Shown here: piece after piece, positions 51,601 to 59,283 of the stretch
How the letters are laid out: every line of letters starts with the position of its first letter
Numbering within the stretch: position 1 is the first letter of the stretch
NCBI RefSeq assembly: GCF_025380365.1
Contig: NZ_JAOCQF010000001.1
Span: 1-64,000 of the forward strand
Direction: 5' to 3'
Length of the DNA stretch: 64,000 nt
Origin: Albidovulum sediminis
GTDB taxonomy: Bacteria; Pseudomonadota; Alphaproteobacteria; Rhodobacterales; Rhodobacteraceae
Notes under the pieces: model-generated
Seen by the model: the letters and a program-made list of their open reading frames with translations, nothing else
Database searches by the model: none
What the model was told of the DNA's origin: nothing
Program-made: the position numbers and the translations under genes

Positions 51601-54600
51601 TGGAACGCTCTGGGCCGGGCGCCGGACATGGCGGAACTGGGATCGCTTCTGGGGGCGCTTTCGGGCGGCACTCTGGATCGCGGGGGCCTGGTCCTGCAAC
51701 TCGCTGAATCGTCTGAACACCTGGTGGTCGGCAATGCTCACCGGCTCACCAACAACTTCGATGTCATCCTGAACCCGGTTCAGTACGAGCGGAACCTCGA
51801 CCGGGTCTTCGTCGAGAACCTCGTGCAGTCGATCTCCGATGTGGTCTATGACCGCGCGCCCACCGAACACGAGCTTGCCTTCCTGCGCGATCGGCTGCTG
51901 CGCGATGTCGACAACCCCGATGATGTTGCCGCTGCGCTGCTTGCGTTGGATGGGTCGATCCTGGGTTTTCCGGCGTCGAGCCTCTTTGGCTTGTCGGGCA
52001 ACGAATTCGTCAACCAGGCCTACTTGAATGCCCTGGGGCGGGTCGCGACGTCGGCCGAGCTTTCTCTCTGGAGCGACCATATCAGTTCGGGCCGGATCAC
52101 CCAGGCTCAGTTCGTGGCGTCGCTCGCACAGAGCTTGGACCATCTGGCGGCCGGAAACGCGCATACGCAAGCGGAACAGGGCGAGTTCACCACTTGGGCG
52201 GGCTCCGCGGGGAATGACACGTCGTCGTTCGGTGCGGGTGCCAACACCAGCATTCCCGCGCTCATGTACGGTTATGCCGGCAACGATACGATCACGGGTT
52301 CGGCCCTTGGTGATCAAATCGTCGGGGGCACCGGCGTGGACAGCCTGAAGGGTGAAGCGGGCAGCGACACCTATGTCTGGGCGCGCGGCGACGGCAACGA
52401 TACGATCGACGACAGCGCGACCTCGATGGTCGAGACCGACCGGCTGGTCTTGACCGACGTTCTCTCGTCCGACGTGGCACTGACGCGCGTGCAGGGCAGC
52501 AACAACCTCATCGTGACCATCACGGGTCCGGGCGGCGCGGAAACCCTGACCGTGGTGAACCGCTTCTACAGTGCGACGGAAAGCCGCGGCCTCGAGGTGA
52601 TCGAGTTCGCCGATGGCGAGGTCTGGTCGCTGAGCGAGATCCTGGCGCAGACGAAGCTCGAGGGCACCAGCGCGAACAATACGCTGACCGGGACGGGCTA
52701 TGCCGACAATATCCATGGCCTCGGCGGCAACGACACCATCGACGGGAACAACGGTGACGATGTTCTCATTGGCGGCCAAGGAATTGATCTTTTGCGTGGC
52801 GGCACCGGAAACGATCTCTACGTCTGGGGCCAGGGCGACGGCAATGACACGATTGACGATACAGGCGCGTCTCTAATTGAAGCCGATGTGCTTGCCCTTG
52901 CGGATACCAGCGCGGGTCTGGTTTCGCTGCGAAGAAACAACGGCTCCAATGACCTGAAGATCTTCATTGACGGTGATGGCAGTTACGAAAGCAGCAAAGG
53001 GGTACTCTACTACGAATACTATTCCGGTCTGAGCCAGCCGACGGTCGCGACGATTCCGACCACCGGGGTTGCGGGTGTCGGGCGGCTAGAAAGCATGAAC
53101 CTTGCGGCGCTTGACGCCAAGCACGGAGGTACTGGAAACTACTACGCGTTCAGGATGTTTGGAACTCTCGATCTGGTTGCGGCCGGGGACTATACGTTCA
53201 ACATCCAGTCCGATGACGGTTGGTCTCTTCTGATCGACGGCGTTCCTGTTTCCAACACCACGGCCTATCAGTGGACCGCGAACACGGTCAGTTTGAGCGC
53301 AGGACAGCACACGATCGAGTTCGCCTACTTTGAAGCTGCAGGTGCCGATTACTTCAACATGACCGTGTCGGGGCCGGATACGGGGGGAGCGACCGTCGAC
53401 CTGTTTGCAAGCGGTCTTCTCGGCCACGCCGAAGACGCTACGCATCTGATGAACATCTCGCCGGGTGATTACGCCGCCGAATTGGCAGGACAGAATGAAA
53501 TTTCCGTGTCCAACCAGTTTGCGAACACGGCCGACGGGAAGGGCATCGAGGTGATCGAGTTCGCCGATGGCGAGGTCTGGTCCCTGAGCGAGATTCTGGC
53601 ACGAACGAAAGTCGAGGGCACGAGCGCGAACAACACGCTGACCGGGACGGGCTATGCCGACAATATCTACGGGCTTGCCGGCAACGACACGATCAGCGGC
53701 GGCGCGGGCGACGATGTGATCGTCGGGGGCACCGGCGTGGACGCGCTCTGGGGGGGCGATGTCAATGCCAATCCCGAAACCAACGGCAACGATTCCTACC
53801 TCTGGTCAAAAGGTGACGGTGGCGACACCATCAATGATTGGGCAAAGTCGATGGTCGAGCAGGACACGCTGGTTCTGCTGGATGTGGTTTCGACGGAAGT
53901 GTCCCTGACCTATTCCAACGCCAATGGCGACGACCTGTTGATCACGGTCATCCCGACCAATGAAACCATTACGATTGATGAGCGATTCAAGCACAACTAC
54001 ACGGGGTACGGCATCGAAGCCATCTCCTTTGCCGATGGTGTGATCTGGACACTTGATGACCTGATCGCCCGCACCCGGCTCAATGGCGACGCGAGTGCCA
54101 ATACGCTGGCCGGCTCTGGCTACGCCGACAATATCTACGGGTTCGGCGGCAACGACACGATCGACGGCAACGACGGTGACGACCGTATCTTCGGAGGCGC
54201 AGGGGCCGATCTTCTGCGCGGCGACAACGGCAATGATCTCTACGCCTGGTCGCGCGGTGACGGCAACGACACCATCGATGAAACCTCGACCTCGCTCACC
54301 GACGTGGACACGTTGCGCCTGATCGATGTGAATGCCACTGGGGCAACTCTCACGAAATCGGGCAGCGACCTGATCGTGAGCGTGAACGCTACCAGCGAGG
54401 TGCTGACGGTCAAGAACCGGTTTGCCTCGGCGGGAAGTGGCTACGGTGTCGAGTACATCGAGTTTGCCGACGGAGTCGTTGTTGAGGTACTGGACAGCCC
54501 GGTCGCCGAGGCGATCGTGACCGGCACCTTGGCTGCCAATACGCTGACGGGTTGGGGCTACAGGGACACGATCTACGGGCTTGACGGCAACGACACGATC

Positions 54601-57438
54601 AGCGCCGGCGCGGGTGACGATGCCCTCTTTGGGGGCACCGGCGTGGACAGCCTGAAGGGTGAAGCGGGCAGCGACACCTACGTCTGGGCGCGCGGCGACG
54701 GAAACGATACGATCGATGACAGCGCGACCTCGATGGTCGAGACCGACCGGCTGGTCTTGACCGACGTTCTCTCGTCCGACGTGACGCTGACGCGCGCGCA
54801 GGGCAGCAACAACCTCATCGTGACCATCACGGGTCCGGGCGGCGCGGAAACCCTGACCGTGGTGAACCGCTTCTACAGTGCGACGGAAAGCCGCGGCCTC
54901 GAGGTGATCGAGTTCGCCGATGGCGAGGTCTGGTCGCTGAGCGAGATCCTGGCGCAGACGAAGCTCGAGGGCACCAGCGCGAACAATACGCTGACCGGGA
55001 CGGGCTATGCCGACAATATCCATGGCCTCGGCGGTAACGACACGATCAGCGGCGGCGCGGGTGACGATGCCCTCTTTGGGGGCACCGGCGTGGACAGCCT
55101 GAAGGGTGAAGCGGGCAGCGACACCTACGTCTGGGCGCGCGGCGACGGAAACGATACGATCGATGACAGCGCGACCTCGATGGTCGAGACCGACCGGCTG
55201 GTCTTGACCGACGTTCTCTCGTCCGACGTGGCACTGACGCGCGCGCAGGGCAGCAACAACCTCATCGTGACCATCACGGGTCCGGTCGGCGCGGAGACCC
55301 TGACCGTGGTGAACCGCTTCTACAGTGCGACGGAAGGGCGTGGCCTCGAGGTGATCGAATTCGCGGATGGTGAGGTCTGGTCGCTGAGCGAGATTCTGGC
55401 GCGGACGAAGCTCGAGGGCACGAGCGCGAACAATACGCTGACCGGGACGGGCTACGCCGACAATATCCATGGCCTCGGCGGCAACGACACCATCGACGGG
55501 AACAACGGTGACGATGTTCTCATTGGCGGCCAAGGAATTGATCTTTTGCGCGGCGGTACCGGAAACGATCTCTACGTCTGGGGCCAGGGCGACGGCAATG
55601 ACACGATTACGGACGCTGGTGTCTCGCTTGTCGAAGCTGATGAACTTTCACTGCACGGGGTGGCTGAAAGCCAGGTGTCGCTTTTCCGCGACAGTGGATC
55701 GACCGACCTGAAGGTTGTTGTCAACGGGAATGGCAGCTACGAAAGCAGCAAAGGGGTACTCTACTACGAATACTATTCCGGTCTGAGCCAGCCGACGGTC
55801 GCGACGATTCCGACCACCGGGGCTGCGGGTGTCGGGCGGCTAGAAAGCATGAACCTTGCGGCGCTTGACGCCAAGCACGGAGGCAACGGTGACAACTATG
55901 CCGTCCGGATGTTTGGAACACTCGATCTGGCTGCGGCCGGGGACTATACGTTCAACATCCAGTCCGATGATGGCTGGGCCCTTCTGATCGACGGTGTTCC
56001 TGTTTCCAACACCACGGCCTATCAGTGGACCGCGAACACGGTCAGTTTGAGCGCAGGACAGCATACGATCGAGCTCGCCTACTTTGAATCTGTGAGTGTC
56101 GCATATTTCAACATGACCGTTTCGGGGCCGGATACGGGGGGAGCGAACGCCGACCTGTTTGCAAGCGGTCTTCTCGGCCACGCCGACGATGCCAAGCACC
56201 TCATGAATGTCTCGCCAGTGACCTACGCCACAGATCTCGCGGGGCAGAGCACCCTTGTCGTGACGAGCCAGTTTGCCAGTACCTCGGATGGAAAGGGCAT
56301 AGAGCAGATTGGCTTTGCCGATGGCACGAACTGGTCCCTGAGCGAGATTCTGGCACGAACGAAAGTCGAGGGCACGAGCGCGAACAACACGCTGACCGGG
56401 ACGGGCTATGCCGACAATATCTACGGGCTTGCCGGCAACGACACGATCAGCGGCGGCGCGGGCGACGATGTGATCGTCGGGGGCACCGGCGCGGATACCC
56501 TGAAGGGCGAAGCGGGCGGCGACACCTACGTCTGGGCGCGCGGCGACGGCAATGACACGATCGATGACAGTGCGACCTCGATGGTCGAGACCGACCGGCT
56601 GGTCTTGACCGACGTTCTCTCGTCCGATGTGACACTGACGCGCGCGCAGGGCAGCAACAACCTCATCGTGACGATCGCGGGCTTGAGCGGCGCAGAGACC
56701 CTGACCGTGGTGAACCGCTTCTACAGCACTTCTCAGGGTCGTGGCCTCGAGGTGATCGAGTTCGCGGATGGCGAGGTTTGGTCGCTGAGCGAGATCCTGG
56801 CGCAGACGAAGCTCGAGGGCACGAGCGCGAACAACACGCTGACCGGGACGGGCTACGCCGACAATATCTATGGGCTTGCCGGCAACGACACGATCAGCGG
56901 CGGCGCGGGTGACGATGTGCTCGTCGGGGGAGCGGGAGCGGACAGTCTCGCGGGTGGTGGTGGTGAGGACACCGTCAGCTACATCACCGCATCGCAGGGC
57001 GTCTCGGTTTCTCTGGCCACAAGTGGCGCTCAGACGGGGATTGCGGGCGGAGACGAAGTGGGGGATGTATTGACGGACATCGACCATATCGAGGGCTCTT
57101 TGTTCGGCGATGTGCTTGTCGGGGACGCTTGGAGCAACACTCTGTCGGGGCTGGATGGCAACGACAGCCTGCGTGGCGGCAACGGTTCGGACACGCTGGT
57201 CGGTGGGACAGGCGCGGACAGCTTCATTTTCGCGGCCGGCGACGATCAGGATATCATCCGGGATTTCCAGGACGGAACAGATCTGATCCGATTTGAGGTG
57301 GCCGGTCTCACCTTCGCTGATCTGGTCCTGGACGAAGTGGCCGGCTCGGCCGTTGTCCGCTACGGAGACGGCGACATTGTTGTGCTGGAAGGTGTGACTT
57401 TGCCGCAGTTGAGCGCTGATGATTTTATCTTCGTGTGA
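45679..57438 (+). CDS. Giant RTX calcium-binding type I secreted protein
   Basis: 3919 residues from an ATG with taagga upstream. Order: a hydrophobic Gly-rich segment with many GxxxG spacings at about 120-150; a Gly/Ser linker at 254-297; EF-hand-like DxDGDG calcium sites at 327-471; some 20 DGDG repeats of about 62 residues at 534-1814; a DUF4214-like region at 1907-2163; then RTX nonapeptides (GGxGxDxLx) with HCBP-like blocks to the end, interrupted by two PA14-like domains at about 2433-2587 and 3351-3504. The C-terminus (LEGVTLPQLSADDFIFV) looks like a type I secretion signal. No N-terminal signal peptide. The ABC transporter and adaptor follow. A toxin or adhesin. Confidence 0.9.
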   Translation: MTDTWQSGSTLNQLTAADRLSNLDQVNTGIEATTGAFGSALDQSLSKYPNAPTVSKLTGGAISKAAIGLGAVLEGGEVIAAATDGDPNTRVGQQIAGGVVSVATPMAASWAASEGGAYLGGVVGSFVGPGVGTAVGAVVGGVLGFASGVAASLYAEGWVESLWETPTPTTDAYRRYKEDREDFVDQWGAGDPDLSEFDRLGNPLGPNRPTYGPNPGQITLGETTLTGMPVTEVVNTPAGPQTVWKGSHYNPPTGGGGNKNSSGGAGAAGGGGSGVGNGAGPSGASASGMSGTAGNPGKVKDDTVSKTKTDPQGRPPSDPKYTGPQPILLDLDGNGVKIDEISRSTTFIDAGGDGLKHRTAWAGAGDGVLFFDADGDGTISQKREYVFTEWDPTATSDMEALRSYFDTNGDGKLTAADAGFAQFRVLVTNADGTKTARSLAELGITEINLTEDATRIVLPDGSVIEGQTTFTKSDGSTGTVASTALVAEAEGHRVTEVVSTDGNGNRVVVSTAYGAGGQVLYAVTSVTSPTGASVTNSWDDDGDGVTDRIQTIDTVTNGDGSKAETIVNKVGALAATAITVSRTVTTRSADGASVVIERDSTGGGWFDQREVQVINADGSRTNTTSDLSQSGSVIRSVSETVAADGRTRATAANEDGLGGADTITTHVITVNGDLSRTEAVSVSNGDATLRSRETTVVSADGKTKTITSDLDGDGDTDLTEAQEITVSGAGSVSTITLTNGDGSLRSKDTHTQSADALTKTVARDVDGDGDNDTSTVDQTVVNADLSRVNTVTVTNVDGSVREKTMVTLGVDKVTSETWVDLDQDGTFQATDLVKSVTVDAGTQLRTAQIWERNADGSVRASEVVTTSADGLDTTRVRDSDGDGDADARIEDVTILAAGIATRTVTVRNQDNSLRTKTETVTSADGLTVISQSDIDGDGSYDASTIDARVLNGDGSTTRTVSDYAGNGTTLTGKATTEQSADRRTVTVTRDADGDGSVDGVTTSIEAADGSQTVTTAAYHANGGLRSQSVSAISANGLIATTEIDLDGDLIYDIVEADSSVLNIDGSRTRTVTLTNGDGSLRSSTVTTTSDDGLVTTVETDADGDGAFETVASSTNVLNANGSVTTTDQVRSQDATLLGQTQRTASDDGLVVTTGVDRDGDASADFTESRSTLLLNDGGVSVTTELRDAADVLRSRSVDTTSDDGRLSTTSTDVNGDGLFDLVTTRTVADDGSVTSVRREQASNGSLQAYAATIISDDGLVVTTVADADGDGGNERSALDTTVLNDDGSTTRTLVNVGANGAVFRATMIATSDDGLSQVRTDDWNHDGTADLTTNSTRSVSSAGIWTETLERRAADNTIIDSYAKVTSADRRAVTESFDADGNGVADRVTTTTIASDGQVTQATERLSTAGVIEATEVATVSGDGLVATIATDRNADGRIDLVRKSVTALGSDGSRTTTVEYTNDHHVLFGRTESHVTDDGLFMTERVDLDGDDIFEFQSEQRTTLAANGDRVISQVTRDAAGLDLSSAEIRQSGNGLQTRSRFDYTGDHDFDRETQRIEAADGSVVETLKFFAAGEELTYQSTTSVSADGRTTTQDTDLDGDGVADRRVVSAIDLDRDHTETWADTRADGSAIAQVAMDLSANGMSEVVTVSVDGAGPADISRETLRTFAADGALIETFSERIGAGTLAYRQVTTTAADGLSRVRSIDADGDGVTDANNTVETTLNADGSRTTADVATYANGNLRWSFETFESADGRLLTRSMDYDGNGLADKTIAIVVNADGSRSETEAAFGLGGQLTERFVTTTSADGLKTSIQRFGIEQTISRSPVDNGSYSWNNGVTAAVGATNVITDHQVDPSGVEIWTIDRTWKTTETREVHDELRTFTVTHTSHVEARLDAVAKALLVSEAARIFDTVLDRELDFSEIELLADYIKDGRLDGAALTTVLLAEGMLGGAEFAARYGTLTDAEFVTQLYWNALGRAPDMAELGSLLGALSGGTLDRGGLVLQLAESSEHLVVGNAHRLTNNFDVILNPVQYERNLDRVFVENLVQSISDVVYDRAPTEHELAFLRDRLLRDVDNPDDVAAALLALDGSILGFPASSLFGLSGNEFVNQAYLNALGRVATSAELSLWSDHISSGRITQAQFVASLAQSLDHLAAGNAHTQAEQGEFTTWAGSAGNDTSSFGAGANTSIPALMYGYAGNDTITGSALGDQIVGGTGVDSLKGEAGSDTYVWARGDGNDTIDDSATSMVETDRLVLTDVLSSDVALTRVQGSNNLIVTITGPGGAETLTVVNRFYSATESRGLEVIEFADGEVWSLSEILAQTKLEGTSANNTLTGTGYADNIHGLGGNDTIDGNNGDDVLIGGQGIDLLRGGTGNDLYVWGQGDGNDTIDDTGASLIEADVLALADTSAGLVSLRRNNGSNDLKIFIDGDGSYESSKGVLYYEYYSGLSQPTVATIPTTGVAGVGRLESMNLAALDAKHGGTGNYYAFRMFGTLDLVAAGDYTFNIQSDDGWSLLIDGVPVSNTTAYQWTANTVSLSAGQHTIEFAYFEAAGADYFNMTVSGPDTGGATVDLFASGLLGHAEDATHLMNISPGDYAAELAGQNEISVSNQFANTADGKGIEVIEFADGEVWSLSEILARTKVEGTSANNTLTGTGYADNIYGLAGNDTISGGAGDDVIVGGTGVDALWGGDVNANPETNGNDSYLWSKGDGGDTINDWAKSMVEQDTLVLLDVVSTEVSLTYSNANGDDLLITVIPTNETITIDERFKHNYTGYGIEAISFADGVIWTLDDLIARTRLNGDASANTLAGSGYADNIYGFGGNDTIDGNDGDDRIFGGAGADLLRGDNGNDLYAWSRGDGNDTIDETSTSLTDVDTLRLIDVNATGATLTKSGSDLIVSVNATSEVLTVKNRFASAGSGYGVEYIEFADGVVVEVLDSPVAEAIVTGTLAANTLTGWGYRDTIYGLDGNDTISAGAGDDALFGGTGVDSLKGEAGSDTYVWARGDGNDTIDDSATSMVETDRLVLTDVLSSDVTLTRAQGSNNLIVTITGPGGAETLTVVNRFYSATESRGLEVIEFADGEVWSLSEILAQTKLEGTSANNTLTGTGYADNIHGLGGNDTISGGAGDDALFGGTGVDSLKGEAGSDTYVWARGDGNDTIDDSATSMVETDRLVLTDVLSSDVALTRAQGSNNLIVTITGPVGAETLTVVNRFYSATEGRGLEVIEFADGEVWSLSEILARTKLEGTSANNTLTGTGYADNIHGLGGNDTIDGNNGDDVLIGGQGIDLLRGGTGNDLYVWGQGDGNDTITDAGVSLVEADELSLHGVAESQVSLFRDSGSTDLKVVVNGNGSYESSKGVLYYEYYSGLSQPTVATIPTTGAAGVGRLESMNLAALDAKHGGNGDNYAVRMFGTLDLAAAGDYTFNIQSDDGWALLIDGVPVSNTTAYQWTANTVSLSAGQHTIELAYFESVSVAYFNMTVSGPDTGGANADLFASGLLGHADDAKHLMNVSPVTYATDLAGQSTLVVTSQFASTSDGKGIEQIGFADGTNWSLSEILARTKVEGTSANNTLTGTGYADNIYGLAGNDTISGGAGDDVIVGGTGADTLKGEAGGDTYVWARGDGNDTIDDSATSMVETDRLVLTDVLSSDVTLTRAQGSNNLIVTIAGLSGAETLTVVNRFYSTSQGRGLEVIEFADGEVWSLSEILAQTKLEGTSANNTLTGTGYADNIYGLAGNDTISGGAGDDVLVGGAGADSLAGGGGEDTVSYITASQGVSVSLATSGAQTGIAGGDEVGDVLTDIDHIEGSLFGDVLVGDAWSNTLSGLDGNDSLRGGNGSDTLVGGTGADSFIFAAGDDQDIIRDFQDGTDLIRFEVAGLTFADLVLDEVAGSAVVRYGDGDIVVLEGVTLPQLSADDFIFV
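47281..51130 (+). repeat. Degenerate DGDG repeat array inside the RTX gene
   Basis: About twenty tandem units of roughly 186 bp. Each encodes a variant of TTTSADGLTTT, a DxDGDGxxD calcium site, then LNADGSxTxTV and NGDGSLR. The units have diverged in sequence, so this array is older than the RTX block array further on. Confidence 0.75.
52981..53440 (+). repeat. PA14-like domain, copy 1
   Basis: Encodes ESSKGVLYYEYYSGLSQPTV then YTFNIQSDDGWSLLIDGVPV and LSAGQHTIEFAYFEA, the PA14 beta-barrel pattern (SDDGxxLxIDG) that binds carbohydrates. The DNA is nearly identical to 55735-56194. Confidence 0.8.
55735..56194 (+). repeat. PA14-like domain, copy 2
   Basis: Second copy of the PA14-like segment (SSKGVLYYEYYSGLSQPTV; QSDDGWALLIDGVPV). 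Copies share long stretches of identical DNA and sit in the same place relative to a GGQGIDLLRGGTGNDLYVWG block, so the whole block plus domain was duplicated. Confidence 0.8.
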
Positions 57439-57472
57439 TCGGCGTCAGCCCGCGCACCCCGCGATCCGCGTC

Positions 57473-57500
57473 ATGCGCCGGAAGGGAGATGCCGGCGCAT
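57473..57500 (+). terminator. Hairpin between the RTX and transporter genes
   Basis: Arms atgcgccgg and ccggcgcat with a 10-nt loop, 35 bp after the RTX stop. There is no T-run, so it probably acts as a partial terminator or mRNA processing signal that sets transporter expression below that of the substrate. Confidence 0.5.
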
Positions 57501-57549
57501 CAGACTGTGCGAGAGCGTCCGGGGCCGGACCGGGGGTCTTTTACGCGTG

Positions 57550-59283
57550 ATGCAGTCGTCCGTGCAACATACCAAGCAACGAGCGCAGGTCGCCTTCGCC
57601 ATGCCTGCGCTCCCCAAAGGACCGCTTATTCTTGTCACCGTCTTCACGATTGTGGTGAACCTGCTTGGGCTGACCGGCTCGCTGTTCATGCTGCAGGTTT
57701 ATGACCGGGTCTTGCCGGGTCATTCGGTGCCGACGCTGGTCATGCTCCTCCTGGCGGTCGCCGCCCTTCTGGCGGCAATGGGCGGGCTCGACGCGGTCCG
57801 CGGCCAGATCGGCGCACGGATCGGTGCGGCGTTGCAGTCGCAATGTGATGGCCCTCTGTTTCTGGCCACACTCGATCCGCCGCCGTCGGCCGCGCGCGAG
57901 GCAGCAACGGCACTCCATGACCTCGAGGCGGTGCGGAGGTTCCTGGGGTCGCCGCAGATGTTCGCGCTTCTGGACCTGCCTTTCGCGCCCCTCTTTTTCG
58001 GGCTCATCTTCCTCTTCCATCCGCTGCTGGGGTGGCTCGCCATCACCGGAGGCTTCCTGTTGGTCGCGATCATGCTCGTCAACCAGATCAGCAGCCGCGG
58101 GACGGGCGAGACCTCAGCGCGCGCGAGCGCCACCGCTGCGCGAAACGCTGAACTGATCCGGGCCGGCGCTGACACGGTCCGATCTCTCGGCATGTCCGGC
58201 AATGCCGCCTCGCGTTGGCGCAGTGATCGCGACCGGGCGCTCGCCGCCGAAATCGACCTCGGCGACCGCAACGGCGGATTCGGTGCAGCGGTGAAGGCGC
58301 TGCGGATGTTCCTGCAGTCGGCGATGCTGGCGCTGGCGGCCTGGCTGGTCCTGAGGGCCGAAATGACGGCGGGCGGCATGATCGCGAGCTCGATCCTGAT
58401 GGGCCGTGCGCTGGCCCCGGTGGAGCAGATCGTCGGAGGTTGGTCGCAGGTCGTTCGCGCGCATCGGGGATGGCACGCTCTCAAGGTCCTCACTGCTGCC
58501 GTTGGCGCAAGGCCACGCCTGACGCGACTCAACCCACCCGAGGCGCGTCTTGTGGTCAGCGATTTGACGGTGGTCCCGCCCGGCGAGAGTCGATCGACAC
58601 TTCTGCGTGCGAGTTTTGCGGTCGGACCGGGTCAGGCCGTTGGCGTCATCGGCGAGAGTGCGGCAGGCAAGTCGACGCTCGCCCGCGCGCTCACCGGGCT
58701 CTGGCACCCGACAGCGGGCGAGATCCGGCTCGGCGGCGCGAAGATCGACCAGTATGGCGATGACCTGGCGCGTTACGTGGGGTACCTGCCGCAGGACGTT
58801 ACCCTCTTCGAGGCATCGGTCACAGAAAACATCGCTCGCCTGGCGGAGGTCCCCGACGATGCTGCCGTCATAGCGGCTGCGACCGAGGCCGGGGCGCATG
58901 AGGTGATCCTGAGTCTGCCCAAAGGCTACGATACGCCGGTTGGTCATTCCGGCGCGAAACTGTCCGGCGGGCAACGCCAGCGCATTGGTCTCGCGCGGGC
59001 TCTCTACGGCGCGCCCTCCCTCGTGATCCTCGACGAGCCGAACTCCAATCTGGATGCGCCGGGATCGGAAGCTGTGAATGCGGCGATCCGTGCCTTGAAG
59101 GCGCGCGGCGCCATTGTCATCGTCATGGCACACCGTCCGGCGGCGATTGCGGACTGCGATCTCGTGCTGATATTGAAGCAGGGCCAGGTCGCGGCTTTCG
59201 GGCCGCGCGACGAGGTGCTGAAGGCGAATGTCGTGAACCATGCGCGGCTGGTCGGTGCGTCGCGCCCGGCGGGAGCTACCTGA
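57550..59283 (+). CDS. Type I secretion system permease/ATPase
   Basis: A 577-residue half-transporter of the PrtD/HlyB type. An N-terminal membrane domain with about six helices (ILVTVFTIVVNLLGLTGSLF first) is followed by the ABC ATPase: Walker A GVIGESAAGKSTLARAL, Q loop YLPQDVTLFEASV, signature KLSGGQRQRIGLARALY, Walker B LVILDEPNSNLD and switch VIVMAHRPAAI. There is no C39 peptidase domain, as in PrtD. It exports the giant RTX protein with the adaptor that starts one base after its stop. GTG at 57547 is an alternative start. Confidence 0.95.
   Translation: MQSSVQHTKQRAQVAFAMPALPKGPLILVTVFTIVVNLLGLTGSLFMLQVYDRVLPGHSVPTLVMLLLAVAALLAAMGGLDAVRGQIGARIGAALQSQCDGPLFLATLDPPPSAAREAATALHDLEAVRRFLGSPQMFALLDLPFAPLFFGLIFLFHPLLGWLAITGGFLLVAIMLVNQISSRGTGETSARASATAARNAELIRAGADTVRSLGMSGNAASRWRSDRDRALAAEIDLGDRNGGFGAAVKALRMFLQSAMLALAAWLVLRAEMTAGGMIASSILMGRALAPVEQIVGGWSQVVRAHRGWHALKVLTAAVGARPRLTRLNPPEARLVVSDLTVVPPGESRSTLLRASFAVGPGQAVGVIGESAAGKSTLARALTGLWHPTAGEIRLGGAKIDQYGDDLARYVGYLPQDVTLFEASVTENIARLAEVPDDAAVIAAATEAGAHEVILSLPKGYDTPVGHSGAKLSGGQRQRIGLARALYGAPSLVILDEPNSNLDAPGSEAVNAAIRALKARGAIVIVMAHRPAAIADCDLVLILKQGQVAAFGPRDEVLKANVVNHARLVGASRPAGAT

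Larger units (their letters stand above)
52324..57130 (+). repeat. RTX/HCBP block repeats with near-identical copies
   Basis: Blocks encode GTGVDSLKGEAGSDTYVWAR, DDSATSMVETDRLVLTDVLS and VNRFYSATESRGLEVIEFAD, then a new RTX turn. Copies start at about 52324, 54631, 55078 and 56479; those at 54631 and 55078 are tandem with an exact 447-bp (149-codon) period and differ at few bases. Other blocks at 52771, 53725, 55525 and 56926 vary. This implies recent expansion by unequal recombination. Confidence 0.85.

Noticed and set aside
46351-57087. Several long minus-strand open frames under the RTX gene
   Set aside because: They mirror the repetitive plus-strand sequence, contain internally repeated Arg/Val/Asp stretches and match no protein family.
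52324-57130. CRISPR array suggested by regular repeats
   Set aside because: The repeats are 447 bp or longer, in frame within one gene, with no short spacers; no CRISPR repeats or cas genes were seen in the window.
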